From the NCBI RefSeq assembly GCF_027214005.1, contig NZ_JAPWGY010000001.1, forward strand, positions 947,070 through 1,011,069: 64,000 bases of DNA. Direction: 5' to 3'. Origin of the DNA: Kiloniella laminariae (lineage in GTDB: Bacteria; Pseudomonadota; Alphaproteobacteria; Kiloniellales; Kiloniellaceae). The notes under the pieces were generated by a model. The model had not been told where the DNA came from. It worked only from the letters and a program-made list of their open reading frames with translations, and made no database searches. Below are positions 54,601 to 63,751 of this stretch, one piece after another. Numbering within the stretch: the stretch's first letter is position 1; the number at the start of each line of letters is the position of its first letter. The position numbers were made by a program, and so were the translations under genes.

Positions 54601-55266
54601 ATGGCTGAGGGGACAAGACTGAAGATCCGGGCGCAGGATGACGAAGACATCCGCACGCTTTCAGGTCTGTTGCAGGACTCTCTGGTGCCGCTGTGCGATG
54701 TTGCCTGGCTGCCGGCGGAAAAACGTTTTGTCATGGTGGTCAACCGTTTTTGCTGGGAAATGCTGCCGGCCGAGATCCGGGCGCGCGGCTTTTCTACACC
54801 GGACAATCCGGAAGAGATCGTGGCTGCCAAGGAAGAAACAAAAGCTGACAGCAAGGACGAGGATGACGACGACGTCGCCTTTGCCGATGTTGCGCCGCTG
54901 CCTACTTTTCACCGGGTAAATACCGGGTTGTGTTTTGACCGGGTTAAGTCAATCCAGGTCAAGAATGTGGATCTGGGGCAGAAAGATGAAATTCTTAATC
55001 TGCTGACCATTGCCGCAATTCCCGGATACATCACGCTGCACTTTTCTGGCGGCGCGGCGATCCGCCTTGTCGTTTCCCAGATCCGCTGTCATTTGGATGA
55101 CATCAGCGAACCCTGGCCGACACTGAACCAGCCCCGCCATGATATTGAAGACCAGCCCGTTGAAGCGGCGACAGGTTTTACAGATCATGGAACTGGTGAT
55201 CATGGCCCAAAAGATCATGGCCCAGAAGATCATGGTTTGGGTGCACGCTCCCCGAAAGAAGTGTGA
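54601..55266 (+). CDS. DUF2948 family protein with repeat tail
   Basis: A 221-residue protein from the ATG at 54601, with GGGGAAG before it. Residues 1-60 (LKIRAQDDEDIRTLSGLLQD, then AEKRFVMVVNRFCWE) are typical of DUF2948, a cytoplasmic alphaproteobacterial family of unknown function usually next to murA and hisD. Around residues 73-100 there is an acidic insertion. The C-terminus carries a short tandem repeat, DHGPK-DHGPE-DHGLG, encoded by about three 15-bp units, that looks unique to this gene. Confidence 0.88.
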   Translation: MAEGTRLKIRAQDDEDIRTLSGLLQDSLVPLCDVAWLPAEKRFVMVVNRFCWEMLPAEIRARGFSTPDNPEEIVAAKEETKADSKDEDDDDVAFADVAPLPTFHRVNTGLCFDRVKSIQVKNVDLGQKDEILNLLTIAAIPGYITLHFSGGAAIRLVVSQIRCHLDDISEPWPTLNQPRHDIEDQPVEAATGFTDHGTGDHGPKDHGPEDHGLGARSPKEV

Positions 55267-55382
55267 CGGTATCAAGCAAGAAAAGACCAAGGTAAAAAGT
55301 GTAACTACCCTGATGTAACCCAAAGAGTAACAGGGTATCTGTACCAGACACTGATTACCGACAGAAAAACGGAAATAATGAT

Positions 55383-56045
55383 ATGCCCAAGATCGAACCG
55401 ATGATCCTGGCTGTCCCCAAGGGACGTATTCTCAAGGAACTGTTGCCGCTGATGAAAGCTGCCGGGATTGAACCCGAGGCTTCCTTTTTTGACGACAAGT
55501 GTCGCCAGTTGCGCTTTGCCACCAATGTTGACTATCTCGAACTGATCCGGGTCCGCAGTTTTGACGTGCCGACCTTTGTTGCCTTTGGCGCTGCACACCT
55601 TGGTGTGGCAGGCAGCGATGTGGTGATGGAATTTGACTATCCCGAAATCTATGCGCCAGTTGATCTGAAAATCGGTCACTGTCGCATGTCTGTCGCCGCG
55701 CCGAGAACCCTGTTGAAAACTGAAGACCCGGCGCAGTGGAGCCATATCCGGGTGGCGACCAAATATCCCAAAATTACCCAACGCCACTTTGCCGCGCGGG
55801 GCGTTCAGGCTGAATGTATCAAGCTGAACGGAGCGATGGAACTGGCACCAAATCTGGGGCTCTGTCGTCGTATTGTCGATCTGGTTTCTTCCGGGGCAAC
55901 GCTGGAAGCAAACGGCCTGGCAGAGGTTGAAAAGATTGCCGAGGTTTCCTCGCGCTTTGTGGTCAACCGTGCGGCTTTGAAGACCCGTCCATCAGAGATC
56001 AATCACTGGATCCGCAGTTTTCAGGAGGCCGTCAATGCCGCGTGA
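55383..56045 (+). CDS. hisG: ATP phosphoribosyltransferase, short form
   Basis: A 220-residue protein with [38 protein letters not shown] and the phosphate-binding [15 protein letters not shown]. It catalyses the first step of histidine synthesis (ATP + PRPP). It lacks the C-terminal regulatory domain of the long form, so it should need the HisZ subunit, whose gene is not in the window. It overlaps hisD by 11 nt. Confidence 0.95.
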   Translation: MPKIEPMILAVPKGRILKELLPLMKAAGIEPEASFFDDKCRQLRFATNVDYLELIRVRSFDVPTFVAFGAAHLGVAGSDVVMEFDYPEIYAPVDLKIGHCRMSVAAPRTLLKTEDPAQWSHIRVATKYPKITQRHFAARGVQAECIKLNGAMELAPNLGLCRRIVDLVSSGATLEANGLAEVEKIAEVSSRFVVNRAALKTRPSEINHWIRSFQEAVNAA

Positions 56046-57327
56046 ACTCAAGGCTGATGCCGCCGACTTTGAAAACCACTTCCTTGATCTGTTGTCTTCG
56101 AAACGCGAAGCCTCGGTCGATGTAAATGATACGGTTGCCGAAATCCTCGCCGATGTAAGGCAGCGGGGCGATGCGGCGCTGTTGAACTATACCAGGCGTT
56201 TTGACCGTCTGGAGCTGACGGCTGATGAGTTGCGCGTTACCCCTGCCGAGATCGAGGCGGCGGTTGCTGCCTGTAACCCTGACTCGATCGAGGCGCTGAA
56301 ACTGGCTGCGGCCCGTATTACCGACTACCACGCCCGGCAAAAGCCCGAGGACCTGCGCTATACCGATCCTGTCGGTGTGCAGCTTGGCCATCGCTGGACG
56401 GCTGTTGAAGCTGCAGGGCTTTACGTTCCCGGAGGAACAGCAAGTTATCCTTCCTCGGTTCTGATGAATGCCCTGCCAGCCAAGGTGGCCGGGGTGGATC
56501 GTCTTGTCATGGTGGTGCCGACCCCTGATGGTGTGCTCAATCCGCTTGTTCTGGCAGCAGCTTCGATTGCCGGGGTTGACGAGATATACCGGGTTGGCGG
56601 GGCGCAGGCTGTTGGTGCCCTGGCCTATGGTACTGAAACGATTGACCCGGTTGATATCATTGTTGGACCGGGCAATGCCTATGTTGCGGCAGCGAAAAAA
56701 CAGGTTTTTGGGATTGTCGGGATCGATATGATTGCCGGGCCATCGGAAATCCTTGTGATTGCCGATGGCAAGAACAACCCGCGCTGGATTGCTGCTGATC
56801 TCTTGGCTCAGGCAGAGCACGATACAGCAGCCCAGTCGATCCTGATTACCGATGATGCCGATTTTGCCAGAGCAGTTGAACAGGCAATCGCGATCCATCT
56901 CCAGACCCTGACGCGCAGCGAGATCGCACGGGAGAGCTGGGAAGATCATGGGGCGATTATTCTGGTTGATGATCTGGAGCAGGCGGTGCCCCTGACCAAT
57001 CGTCTGGCACCCGAGCATCTGGAAATTGCGGTGGATGACCCTGAGCCGCTTGCGGCTAAAATTCGCAATGCGGGGGCCATTTTCCTTGGGCGTCATACGG
57101 CAGAGGTGATCGGTGACTATGTTGCCGGGCCAAACCACGTGCTTCCAACTGCCCGTTCGGCTCGTTTTTCCTCGGGCCTTTCGGTGCTCAATTTCATGAA
57201 ACGCACCTCTTTGATCTCCTGTGATGCCCAAAGCCTGAAAGCTATTGGTCCGGCGGCAGTTACCCTGGCCCGCGAAGAAGGCCTGACAGCCCATGCCCTA
57301 TCGGTTTCCCTTCGTCTGGAAGAATAA
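56035..57327 (+). CDS. hisD: histidinol dehydrogenase
   Basis: A 430-residue protein. Marks are [55 protein letters not shown] and [19 protein letters not shown], with the conserved Glu/His residues that bind zinc and act in catalysis (also RLAPEHLEI). It oxidises L-histidinol to histidine in two NAD-dependent steps. The start overlaps hisG, with AGGAGG upstream. Confidence 0.96.
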   Translation: MPRELKADAADFENHFLDLLSSKREASVDVNDTVAEILADVRQRGDAALLNYTRRFDRLELTADELRVTPAEIEAAVAACNPDSIEALKLAAARITDYHARQKPEDLRYTDPVGVQLGHRWTAVEAAGLYVPGGTASYPSSVLMNALPAKVAGVDRLVMVVPTPDGVLNPLVLAAASIAGVDEIYRVGGAQAVGALAYGTETIDPVDIIVGPGNAYVAAAKKQVFGIVGIDMIAGPSEILVIADGKNNPRWIAADLLAQAEHDTAAQSILITDDADFARAVEQAIAIHLQTLTRSEIARESWEDHGAIILVDDLEQAVPLTNRLAPEHLEIAVDDPEPLAAKIRNAGAIFLGRHTAEVIGDYVAGPNHVLPTARSARFSSGLSVLNFMKRTSLISCDAQSLKAIGPAAVTLAREEGLTAHALSVSLRLEE

Positions 57328-57345
57328 CCTGCGATCCGGAAGGCC

Positions 57346-57380
57346 CCGGGGCAAGGCATTGATCATTGCTTTCGCCCCGG
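57346..57380 (+). terminator. possible stem-loop after hisD
   Basis: CCGGGGC (57346-57352) pairs with GCCCCGG (57374-57380). The following bases are AT-rich but lack a clear T run. It may end the hisG-hisD transcript. Confidence 0.45.
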
Positions 57381-57525
57381 ATAATTTCAATGTTATTCAG
57401 ATATCATAAAGATCGGAATGTTAGGCTCCTTAACAGAAGCCTTGTCTTACCGGGGCCAGTTCAGCAAAATCATTTGCAGAATCACATTCCGGTGTATGGA
57501 TCGGGAATAGCAAGGGGGAGGCCGG

Positions 57526-58020
57526 ATGCAGGATCAGGACGCAGAGAAAAGCAGCCATCACCTTGTCCATATTCATCTGGATGAATTCTCCCTGACCCGT
57601 TCGACCCCGGATGTGGAAAAGGAACGGGCGATTGCGGTTTATGATCTGCTTGAGCAAAACAACTTCAGGCCAACGGGTTCTGAAGTAGGGCCTTATAAAC
57701 TTGACCTTTCTATTGTGGAAAATCGTCTGTTGTTCAAGGTGAGCCTGGAAAATGACGATCTGCTTTGCGAGCATATTCTCTCTCTGACGCCGCTGCGTCG
57801 GATTATACGTGACTATTTTTCCGTTTGTGCAACCTATTTCGAGGCAATCAAGTCAGCCAGCCCGGCCAAGATCGAAGCCATTGATATGGGGCGGCGCGGA
57901 CTGCATAACGAAGGATCTGAAATTCTCCAGCAGCGTCTGGATGGTAAAATCGAAATTGATTTTAACACCGCCCGACGTCTTTTCACCCTGATCTGTGCAC
58001 TGCACTACGTTCGGGGCTAG
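57526..58020 (+). CDS. UPF0262 family protein
   Basis: A 164-residue protein with the family pattern: [53 protein letters not shown] and [19 protein letters not shown]0262 is an alphaproteobacterial family of unknown function, usually between hisD and a low-molecular-weight phosphatase gene, as here. GGGGGAGG lies before the ATG. The last 26 nt overlap the longer frame of the next gene. Confidence 0.92.
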   Translation: MQDQDAEKSSHHLVHIHLDEFSLTRSTPDVEKERAIAVYDLLEQNNFRPTGSEVGPYKLDLSIVENRLLFKVSLENDDLLCEHILSLTPLRRIIRDYFSVCATYFEAIKSASPAKIEAIDMGRRGLHNEGSEILQQRLDGKIEIDFNTARRLFTLICALHYVRG

Positions 58021-58024
58021 TATC

Positions 58025-58468
58025 TTGAGCGATCTGCCCGGTGCCGTCCTTTTTGCCTGTACTCATAATGCCGTGCGCTCACCCATGGCCGAAGGGCTGC
58101 TGAAACATCTGCTGGGCCACAAAATCTTTGTTGATTCTGTTGGCGTGCGCCCGCAGGAAGTTGACGGCTTTGTCATCGAGGTGATGGAGGAAATCGGGGT
58201 CGATATCTCTCGCCACCGGGCCAAGGACTTTAATGATCTCGAAGACAGCTCTTTTGATCTGATTATCAGCCTGTCTCCAGAGGCACAGCACTCTGCAGTG
58301 GAAATGACCCGGACCATGGCCTGTGATGTGGAGTTCTGGCACACCTTTGATCCTGGTCTGATTGAAGGCAGCAGGGAAACCCGCTTGCAGGCTTACCGCC
58401 AGGTGCGTGATTTCCTGCGCAAGAAGATTGAAGAACGCTTTACCATGGATCTCAAACCTGTCGTCTGA
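58025..58468 (+). CDS. low-molecular-weight protein tyrosine phosphatase-like
   Basis: A 147-residue protein from a TTG at 58025 (GGGG 9 nt upstream); an in-frame ATG at 57995 inside the UPF0262 gene would add ten residues. The P-loop CTHNAVRS fits CX5RS, and the Asp-Pro acid lies in FDPGLIEGSRE. These mark LMW tyrosine phosphatases and related arsenate reductases. Conserved linkage with UPF0262 and hisD suggests a housekeeping role, but the substrate is unknown. Confidence 0.85.
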   Translation: MSDLPGAVLFACTHNAVRSPMAEGLLKHLLGHKIFVDSVGVRPQEVDGFVIEVMEEIGVDISRHRAKDFNDLEDSSFDLIISLSPEAQHSAVEMTRTMACDVEFWHTFDPGLIEGSRETRLQAYRQVRDFLRKKIEERFTMDLKPVV

Positions 58469-58488
58469 TTGCCTTGTTTATTTATGCC

Positions 58489-58538
58489 TCTGTCTCTGTC
58501 TCTGTCTCTGTCTCTGTCTCTGTCTCTGTCTCTGTCTC
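58489..58538. repeat. hexanucleotide tandem repeat (TCTGTC), eight copies
   Basis: The unit TCTGTC is repeated eight times without error plus two bases, 50 bp in all. It lies 20 nt after the phosphatase stop and about 180 nt before tag. Because the unit is a multiple of three and intergenic, changes in copy number could alter promoter spacing or mRNA structure but would not shift a frame. Confidence 0.97.
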
Positions 58539-58721
58539 AGATCTTCCCTAAGTGAAGGCCCGTCTTTCTGACCATCCCTTTTGAGGGGTATTTGCTGTTC
58601 TTGACAGTGTAGGGCAAGTGTCCTAATTATTTTATAGGGCAATCGTCCTACAGCAGGGGCGCCTGTATCGCTTGACAGGCAGTATGATTTTTCAAGAATT
58701 CTGACAAAGCGGGATAAGTTT

Positions 58722-59333
58722 ATGAGTACAACGACAATAGGTCCGGATGGTAAGGCACGCTGTCGCTGGTGCGATGCTGCGCCCGAGTTCTTCCATTATC
58801 ATGATACTGAATGGGGTTTTCCGGTCGGTGAGGATCGTCGCCTGTTTGAAAAGCTCTGTCTGGAGAGCTTTCAGTCGGGGTTGAGCTGGCGCACGATCCT
58901 GGCCAAACGCGAAAATTTCCGGGCGGCGTTCCATCATTTTGATTTCAACAAAATGGCAACGTTTGATGAAGGTGATATTGAACGCCTGCTTCAGAATGAA
59001 GGGATTGTCCGGCATCGGGGCAAGATCGAGGCTGTAATCAACAATGCCCGGCGGGCGCAAGAGCTGGTCAAGCGGGAAGGATCTCTCGCGGCCTTTCTCT
59101 GGAGCTATGAACCGGAGCCCTCCCGTCTTGCCGAACCACAGACGGCCTCAACCTCGGCGGAATCTGTGGCCCTGTCAAAGGACCTGAAAAAGATGGGCTG
59201 GAAATTTGTTGGTCCAACCACCGTTTATGCCTTCATGCAGGCCATGGGTTTGATCAACGATCATGTTGAGGGCTGTGTGATGAGAGAAGAAGTCGCGAAG
59301 GCCCGGAGCAATTTCAAGCGGCCCGGACGTTGA
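58722..59333 (+). CDS. tag: DNA-3-methyladenine glycosylase I
   Basis: A 203-residue protein with CRWCDAAPEFFHYHDTEWGF (start of the zinc-ribbon and catalytic region), LFEKLCLESFQSGLSWRTIL and MGWKFVGPTTVYAFMQAMGL, then NDHVEGC. These are the marks of Tag, which removes 3-methyladenine from alkylated DNA. The zinc ligands are spread between the N- and C-terminal parts. It interrupts the conserved run between the phosphatase and maf genes. Confidence 0.95.
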   Translation: MSTTTIGPDGKARCRWCDAAPEFFHYHDTEWGFPVGEDRRLFEKLCLESFQSGLSWRTILAKRENFRAAFHHFDFNKMATFDEGDIERLLQNEGIVRHRGKIEAVINNARRAQELVKREGSLAAFLWSYEPEPSRLAEPQTASTSAESVALSKDLKKMGWKFVGPTTVYAFMQAMGLINDHVEGCVMREEVAKARSNFKRPGR

Positions 59334-59444
59334 TCCTGCCACTCGGGCGACACTTATGTCAGAAATTCGGATTATGGCTTCGATTGTTATCAGCTTGAAC
59401 TGAATTTCCTTTTATGATTGTGTGCTCTTTTTGGGGGAATAAAT

Positions 59445-60173
59445 ATGAAAAAACTGGTTCTGATGGTGGTGGTGTCTCTGTTCTTGAGTGCCTGTGTGAC
59501 AACACAGCAAAAGGCTGAATACACTCAAGGCCAAGAGTTTGAAGATTTCATTGTTGCTGGCAGTAGGGAGGTACAGATCCCATTACCTGAAGGTAAGTGG
59601 GTTTTGGCAGGTCAGGGCATTGAGACAAATGATGTAAGCACAAGATTTCAATCGTTTGTTCTTATTCAGACTGAGAATGATGTCCTGAGCAAGATTGTAA
59701 ATTTCACAGTTTCGATTGATCAGGCGCGATGGGGATATGTGTTCGGAAAAATCTGCGAGCGAAAAGATGTACTGTTTGTGGAGAAAAAAGGGAATTATGC
59801 CGGGCGCTCTCAGGATTGCACGGTCATTCAGCACTGGGTAACGACTGCCGGGAGTGAAGATCCACAAGAATGGATTCAGGCTGATCGTTATATGGATGAA
59901 AATCTGATTTCACGTCCGAAGAATATCCTGGTCACTCAATATCGAAAAGTAACCAGGGAGCACTATTTAAATCTGGTGTACGGTGCTAATCCGGAGCTGG
60001 ATGGCTTTGCGGCTCCAGTGAGTGATGAGTGGGAAATGAGTCCATGGCATAAAGACAGGTATCTGAAGAGTCCTGACAGAGAGAAATATGTTGAGGATTT
60101 GATCGGATGGGCAAAAGAATGGGATGCCAAAGTGGACGCGGGTATCAAGCGTCAATTGGCTTCAGTCAATTAA
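59445..60173 (+). CDS. lipoprotein of unknown function
   Basis: A 242-residue protein from the ATG at 59445, with GGGGG upstream. The signal MKKLVLMVVVSLFLSAC gives a lipobox with Cys at residue 17. The mature protein is mixed alpha-beta with a two-Cys centre (GKICERKDVLF and GRSQDCTVIQHWV). It is AT-rich and ends at a strong terminator. No family recognised; it is probably anchored in the envelope. Confidence 0.75.
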   Translation: MKKLVLMVVVSLFLSACVTTQQKAEYTQGQEFEDFIVAGSREVQIPLPEGKWVLAGQGIETNDVSTRFQSFVLIQTENDVLSKIVNFTVSIDQARWGYVFGKICERKDVLFVEKKGNYAGRSQDCTVIQHWVTTAGSEDPQEWIQADRYMDENLISRPKNILVTQYRKVTREHYLNLVYGANPELDGFAAPVSDEWEMSPWHKDRYLKSPDREKYVEDLIGWAKEWDAKVDAGIKRQLASVN

Positions 60174-60208
60174 GATCATTGATCGTTTGATAATACAGGT
60201 AGCGTAGA

Positions 60209-60240
60209 AATGAGGGGGGAAGCTCCCCTCATTTTTGTTT
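60209..60240 (+). terminator. terminator after the lipoprotein gene
   Basis: AATGAGGGG (60209-60217) pairs with CCCCTCATT (60225-60233), followed by TTTGTTT. It stands between two converging genes and may serve both. Confidence 0.88.
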
Positions 60241-60253
60241 AGGGGATGTGATC

Positions 60254-61033
60254 TTAATTCGTCACTGCATTCAGAGGCTTGCGGGAAGGGGGGAAATGAC
60301 CGTGCTTCTCGTAAAGCTGTTCCAGCGTGCCGTCAGCCTTGATCATCTGGAAACCTTTGTCCAGGCGTTGGGCGATGTCCTGGGCGTCCGGGCGTATCCG
60401 GCTGATACCCGGATGGATGTGGTCGAGATAAAGCGTCTCCAGATAGGTCACTTCGTCTGATCTTTCCAGATGTTGACTTTGCAACAGCTGGTGCCCCATC
60501 ATCCGCCCGGTAAAAAGAACCTCAAAACGTTTTTCGATCAGCATTTTCATGCCGTCTATTTCTTTGGGGTAAGGGCTTATTCTGATGTCCTCCCCGATCA
60601 GTCCCTGTAGAATTTCGAAATAGCTGCTGCCTTTGAGAGAGCCAAAGCTGTACTCTTGCAAGTCTTTGAGTTGACCGAGCTTGATGCCACTGTCCCTGCG
60701 GACAAAAATTCCGATTTCAATCTCCCAGAAGGCCTGATTGGTATAGGTAATCCAGTTCTTGTTTTCTGCGGCATAGGTGAGACATGAAATTCCGTCGATT
60801 TCCCCTTTTTTGACACCGGCAATCACGCGATTCCAGGGGAGGACAAGGTGCTGGACCTGAAGGTCCACCCTTTCTCCCGACAGGGTGATGATTTCACTGA
60901 GCAACCCGGTGTCTTTTCTGGCCTCGTCTATCAGGGGTTTCCAGCTGTTGCAGGCCATGATCAAAGGCTCAGCCTGAGCTGTTAGGCTCAGCAACATCGC
61001 CAGCACAAGGGAAGAGGCAAATCGCAGTATCAT
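60254..61033 (-). CDS. exported solute-binding-like protein (family 3 type)
   Basis: A 259-residue protein with signal peptide ending at AQAEP. The mature part (MACNSWKPLIDEARKDTGLL, LPWNRVIAGVKKGEIDGISC and YSFGSLKGSSYFEILQ) resembles family-3 amino-acid-binding proteins of the type often encoded without transporter genes. It is related in type to the gene at 49537. Ligand and role are unknown. Confidence 0.8.
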   Translation of the reverse strand: MILRFASSLVLAMLLSLTAQAEPLIMACNSWKPLIDEARKDTGLLSEIITLSGERVDLQVQHLVLPWNRVIAGVKKGEIDGISCLTYAAENKNWITYTNQAFWEIEIGIFVRRDSGIKLGQLKDLQEYSFGSLKGSSYFEILQGLIGEDIRISPYPKEIDGMKMLIEKRFEVLFTGRMMGHQLLQSQHLERSDEVTYLETLYLDHIHPGISRIRPDAQDIAQRLDKGFQMIKADGTLEQLYEKHGHFPPSRKPLNAVTN

Positions 61034-61428
61034 GGAAACTATTCAGGTTGATGATAAAAAACACTATTTTACAATAGAACCCTATTATTAAAAAAGAGAT
61101 TAACAGCTGATATTTTCCCGACATTATCCTTATCAGCATTTTTACAGGCGAGAATTATTTTTGGGAGAAAATGGAAAGGGGGCGACATCAGGCGGTGAGG
61201 AGCAACGTCGAGATGATACTGATCTGGTCCTGTTAACCGCTCAAATCGCTTCAGGTTGTCTGTCTTAAATTGTTTCTGTAAGTTTTATTTGCTATCACCC
61301 TGGCGGGCAGTTGCTGATTGGCGACTTCTCCTTCCTGGTTCGGATGTCTCTTTTTTGCAGATTTTATGTTCTGCGGGCGAGAGTATGCAGAGGAACCACT
61401 TTTAAATCATGCAGGATCCGAAATTTTC
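61034..61428. other. intergenic region without visible gene
   Basis: The 395-nt gap separates the divergent binding-protein and maf genes. It should contain both promoters; an AT-rich stretch lies near 61040-61110. No infA-like or other small gene was found here. The maf frame is open back to 61318 but without a start signal. Confidence 0.5.
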
Positions 61429-62019
61429 ATGCAGCTTGTCACGCGCCATTCTTCTGCTCCCTTTGTTCTCGCTTCAGCTTCTCCGCGTCGTCAGGAACTC
61501 TTGCTGCAGATTGGAATAACACCTGATCTGATCGATCCGGCTGATTTGGATGAACGCCCTAAAAACCGGGAGCTGCCTGCTGACTATGCCAAAAGGATTT
61601 CGCACGAGAAGGCAGCTGTGGTTGCCGCGCGCCAAGCGGGGGCTTTTGTCCTGGCAGCTGATACTGTTGTGGCTGTTGGTCGCCGGATTCTGCCTAAAGC
61701 AGAAACCGAGCAGGAAGCCCGGTTGTGTTTAAATCTCCTGTCTGGGCGACGTCACAGAGTGATGACGGGCCATGTTCTGGTGACACCCGAAGGGCTGGTT
61801 CGCCAGCGGCTGGTTCAGACGGCTGTAAGGTTCAAACGGCTCCACGCCAGCGAAATCGAGGCTTATATTGACAGCGGGGACTGGCAGGGCAAGGCTGGTG
61901 GTTACGCTATACAGGGTGGGGCAGCGGCTTTTATTCCAGCAATTAACGGCTCTTATACCAATGTCGTGGGGTTGTCGTTACCTGAAGTAACCAGCCTTCT
62001 GGTTGGAAACGGGTTTTAG
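61429..62019 (+). CDS. maf: Maf-like nucleoside triphosphate pyrophosphatase
   Basis: A 196-residue protein from the ATG at 61429, before [19 protein letters not shown], the Maf start motif. [13 protein letters not shown] holds the conserved Asp, and [20 protein letters not shown] the C-terminal motif. Maf proteins hydrolyse non-canonical or certain canonical nucleotides and are linked to cell-division control. It is followed by the RNase E/G gene after 46 nt, the usual alphaproteobacterial order. Confidence 0.93.
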   Translation: MQLVTRHSSAPFVLASASPRRQELLLQIGITPDLIDPADLDERPKNRELPADYAKRISHEKAAVVAARQAGAFVLAADTVVAVGRRILPKAETEQEARLCLNLLSGRRHRVMTGHVLVTPEGLVRQRLVQTAVRFKRLHASEIEAYIDSGDWQGKAGGYAIQGGAAAFIPAINGSYTNVVGLSLPEVTSLLVGNGF

Positions 62020-62065
62020 CCGGGTCAAGGCCGGGCAGCCAGAGGATGAAGCGGGAGCGTGCAAT

Positions 62066-63298
62066 ATGTCTGCACTGATCTGTATCGACTATCTGCCGGG
62101 CTTGTTGCGGGCTGCGCGTCTGGAGGATGATCGCCTTGAGGATATCCTCATTTTGCGTGATGACCGGCCGGTGTATGTTGGCAACAAGTATGACGGGCGA
62201 TTGGTCTCTCTTGATCGGGGGCTTGATGCTGCTTTTGTTGACATTGGTCTGAGCCAGCCCGGTTTCCTGCCAATGGGCGAGGTGGCCAGAAGCCTGAAGG
62301 CAGAGAAAGGGCTTTCTGAAGGGGATTATCTCCGGGTGGAAGTGACCCGTGAGGGAGCGGATGGTAAAGGGGTGCGCTTGCGTGCCCGGGGAGATGCTGT
62401 CCCTTCTGGGAAAAAGGTTTCTCTGGTGCAGGCCTGCGATCCTCTGGCTGACTGGCTGAGGCGGCAAGAAGTATTACCTGAAGAAATTCTTGTGACAGAT
62501 GCGGGGGTACTCCGTCGCTTGCGCCTGCTGTTCGCAGATCCAGAAGCAGGGTTTCCTGTGGATGAAATCACGAACTGTGATCTTTCCTTGCAGGCTGACA
62601 AGCCAAATCTTTTTGAAGCTATGGGGCTGGAGGAAGCCCTGGAAAACCTGTTGCAGGTTGATGTTCCGCTATCTTCGGGGGGAAGTCTGATTATTGAACA
62701 GGGACGGAGCCTGACCGCGGTTGATGTCAATAAAGGCAGTATGCAACATAACGGCGGGAACGAAATGTTGCATTTGTTGCTGTGCCAGGAGGCATCAGTC
62801 GAGATTGCCCGACAACTTCGGCTGCGGAATATAGCCGGGCGTATTCTGATTGATTTTCCGCATCTGAAGGCGCCGGAGAGCCGGAAGAAGCTTCAGGCCT
62901 GTCTCAAGGGAGAACTGAAACGCGATCCGGTCGGGCATAAACTTTTCCCGCTCTATCTCTCGGGCCTGCAGGAATTGACCCGGAAGCGGGCAGGGCGCTC
63001 GCTCCAGGAATTGCTGCTGCGCCCTGTGGGGATAGGTGGACTTGGTCATGAGCCTGACGCGTCAGCTGTTGCTTACGCGGCTTTGCGCCGTCTGTGGTGT
63101 TCTTGTGTGAGGGGCGGACAGAAAGGGCACGGCGAGATTTCAGGGGCCTCCCGCGGGCCGGAATTGGTTGTGGCGGCCGATGTAGCAGAAATTCTGGAAA
63201 AGAGTGCAGCCCGTTCTTATGTTGAAGATCGAATTGGCTGGAAGATCAGAATAGAATCACATCCGGCACAGGTAGAAGGCTTTACAGTTAACATCTGA
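62066..63298 (+). CDS. ribonuclease E/G family protein
   Basis: A 410-residue protein from the ATG at 62066 with GGGAG upstream. The S1-like domain is in the first 110 residues (GNKYDGRLVSLDRGLDAAFV). The catalytic aspartates of the RNase E/G family are in LTAVDVNKGS and RILIDFPHLK. It lacks the long C-terminal scaffold of RNase E and the CPxC zinc-link, so it is closer to a short RNase G-like form. It probably acts in rRNA or mRNA processing and lies between maf and yacG. Confidence 0.9.
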   Translation: MSALICIDYLPGLLRAARLEDDRLEDILILRDDRPVYVGNKYDGRLVSLDRGLDAAFVDIGLSQPGFLPMGEVARSLKAEKGLSEGDYLRVEVTREGADGKGVRLRARGDAVPSGKKVSLVQACDPLADWLRRQEVLPEEILVTDAGVLRRLRLLFADPEAGFPVDEITNCDLSLQADKPNLFEAMGLEEALENLLQVDVPLSSGGSLIIEQGRSLTAVDVNKGSMQHNGGNEMLHLLLCQEASVEIARQLRLRNIAGRILIDFPHLKAPESRKKLQACLKGELKRDPVGHKLFPLYLSGLQELTRKRAGRSLQELLLRPVGIGGLGHEPDASAVAYAALRRLWCSCVRGGQKGHGEISGASRGPELVVAADVAEILEKSAARSYVEDRIGWKIRIESHPAQVEGFTVNI

Positions 63299-63352
63299 GC
63301 CATGATAAATGCCAGAGAGTGAATTTGTTGAGAATAAAGACCGAGAAACAAC

Positions 63353-63538
63353 ATGTCTGATCCCGTACTGAAAAAAGCCCGCTGCCCGATTTGCAAAGGG
63401 GAATCTGCCGTTGACTATAAACCTTTCTGTTCGCGGCGCTGTGCTGATGTCGATTTGAATCGCTGGTTGAGCGAAAGCTATCGGATTCCAACTTCGGAAC
63501 GGTCTGTTGATTCGGCGGATGACGATGAAATCCTGTGA
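63353..63538 (+). CDS. yacG: DNA gyrase inhibitor YacG
   Basis: A 61-residue protein with CPICKGESAVDYKPFCSRRC, the four-Cys zinc site of YacG, followed by ADVDLNRWLSESYRIP. The family binds the GyrB C-terminal region and inhibits gyrase. It follows the RNase E/G gene by 54 nt and precedes tRNA-Phe, as in many alphaproteobacteria. Confidence 0.95.
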   Translation: MSDPVLKKARCPICKGESAVDYKPFCSRRCADVDLNRWLSESYRIPTSERSVDSADDDEIL

Positions 63539-63675
63539 CTTTTCGGTCGGTTAAGGGGTTGAAATAAAGAAAAAACTGTTTTTTGTATTTTTCTTGATAA
63601 TAGGACTGGACAGGACCGAAATCATTTTCTATAAGCCCTTTCATCGGCGGCCAACAAGTACGGTCAGCCCACGGT

Positions 63676-63751
<76 letters not shown>

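Noticed and set aside
56032..57294. 420-codon ORF antisense to hisD
   Set aside because: Shadow of a clearly recognised gene.
58489..58538. CRISPR array or coding repeat in the hexamer tract
   Set aside because: The unit is 6 bp with no spacers, and the repeat lies after the stop of the phosphatase gene in no supported frame.
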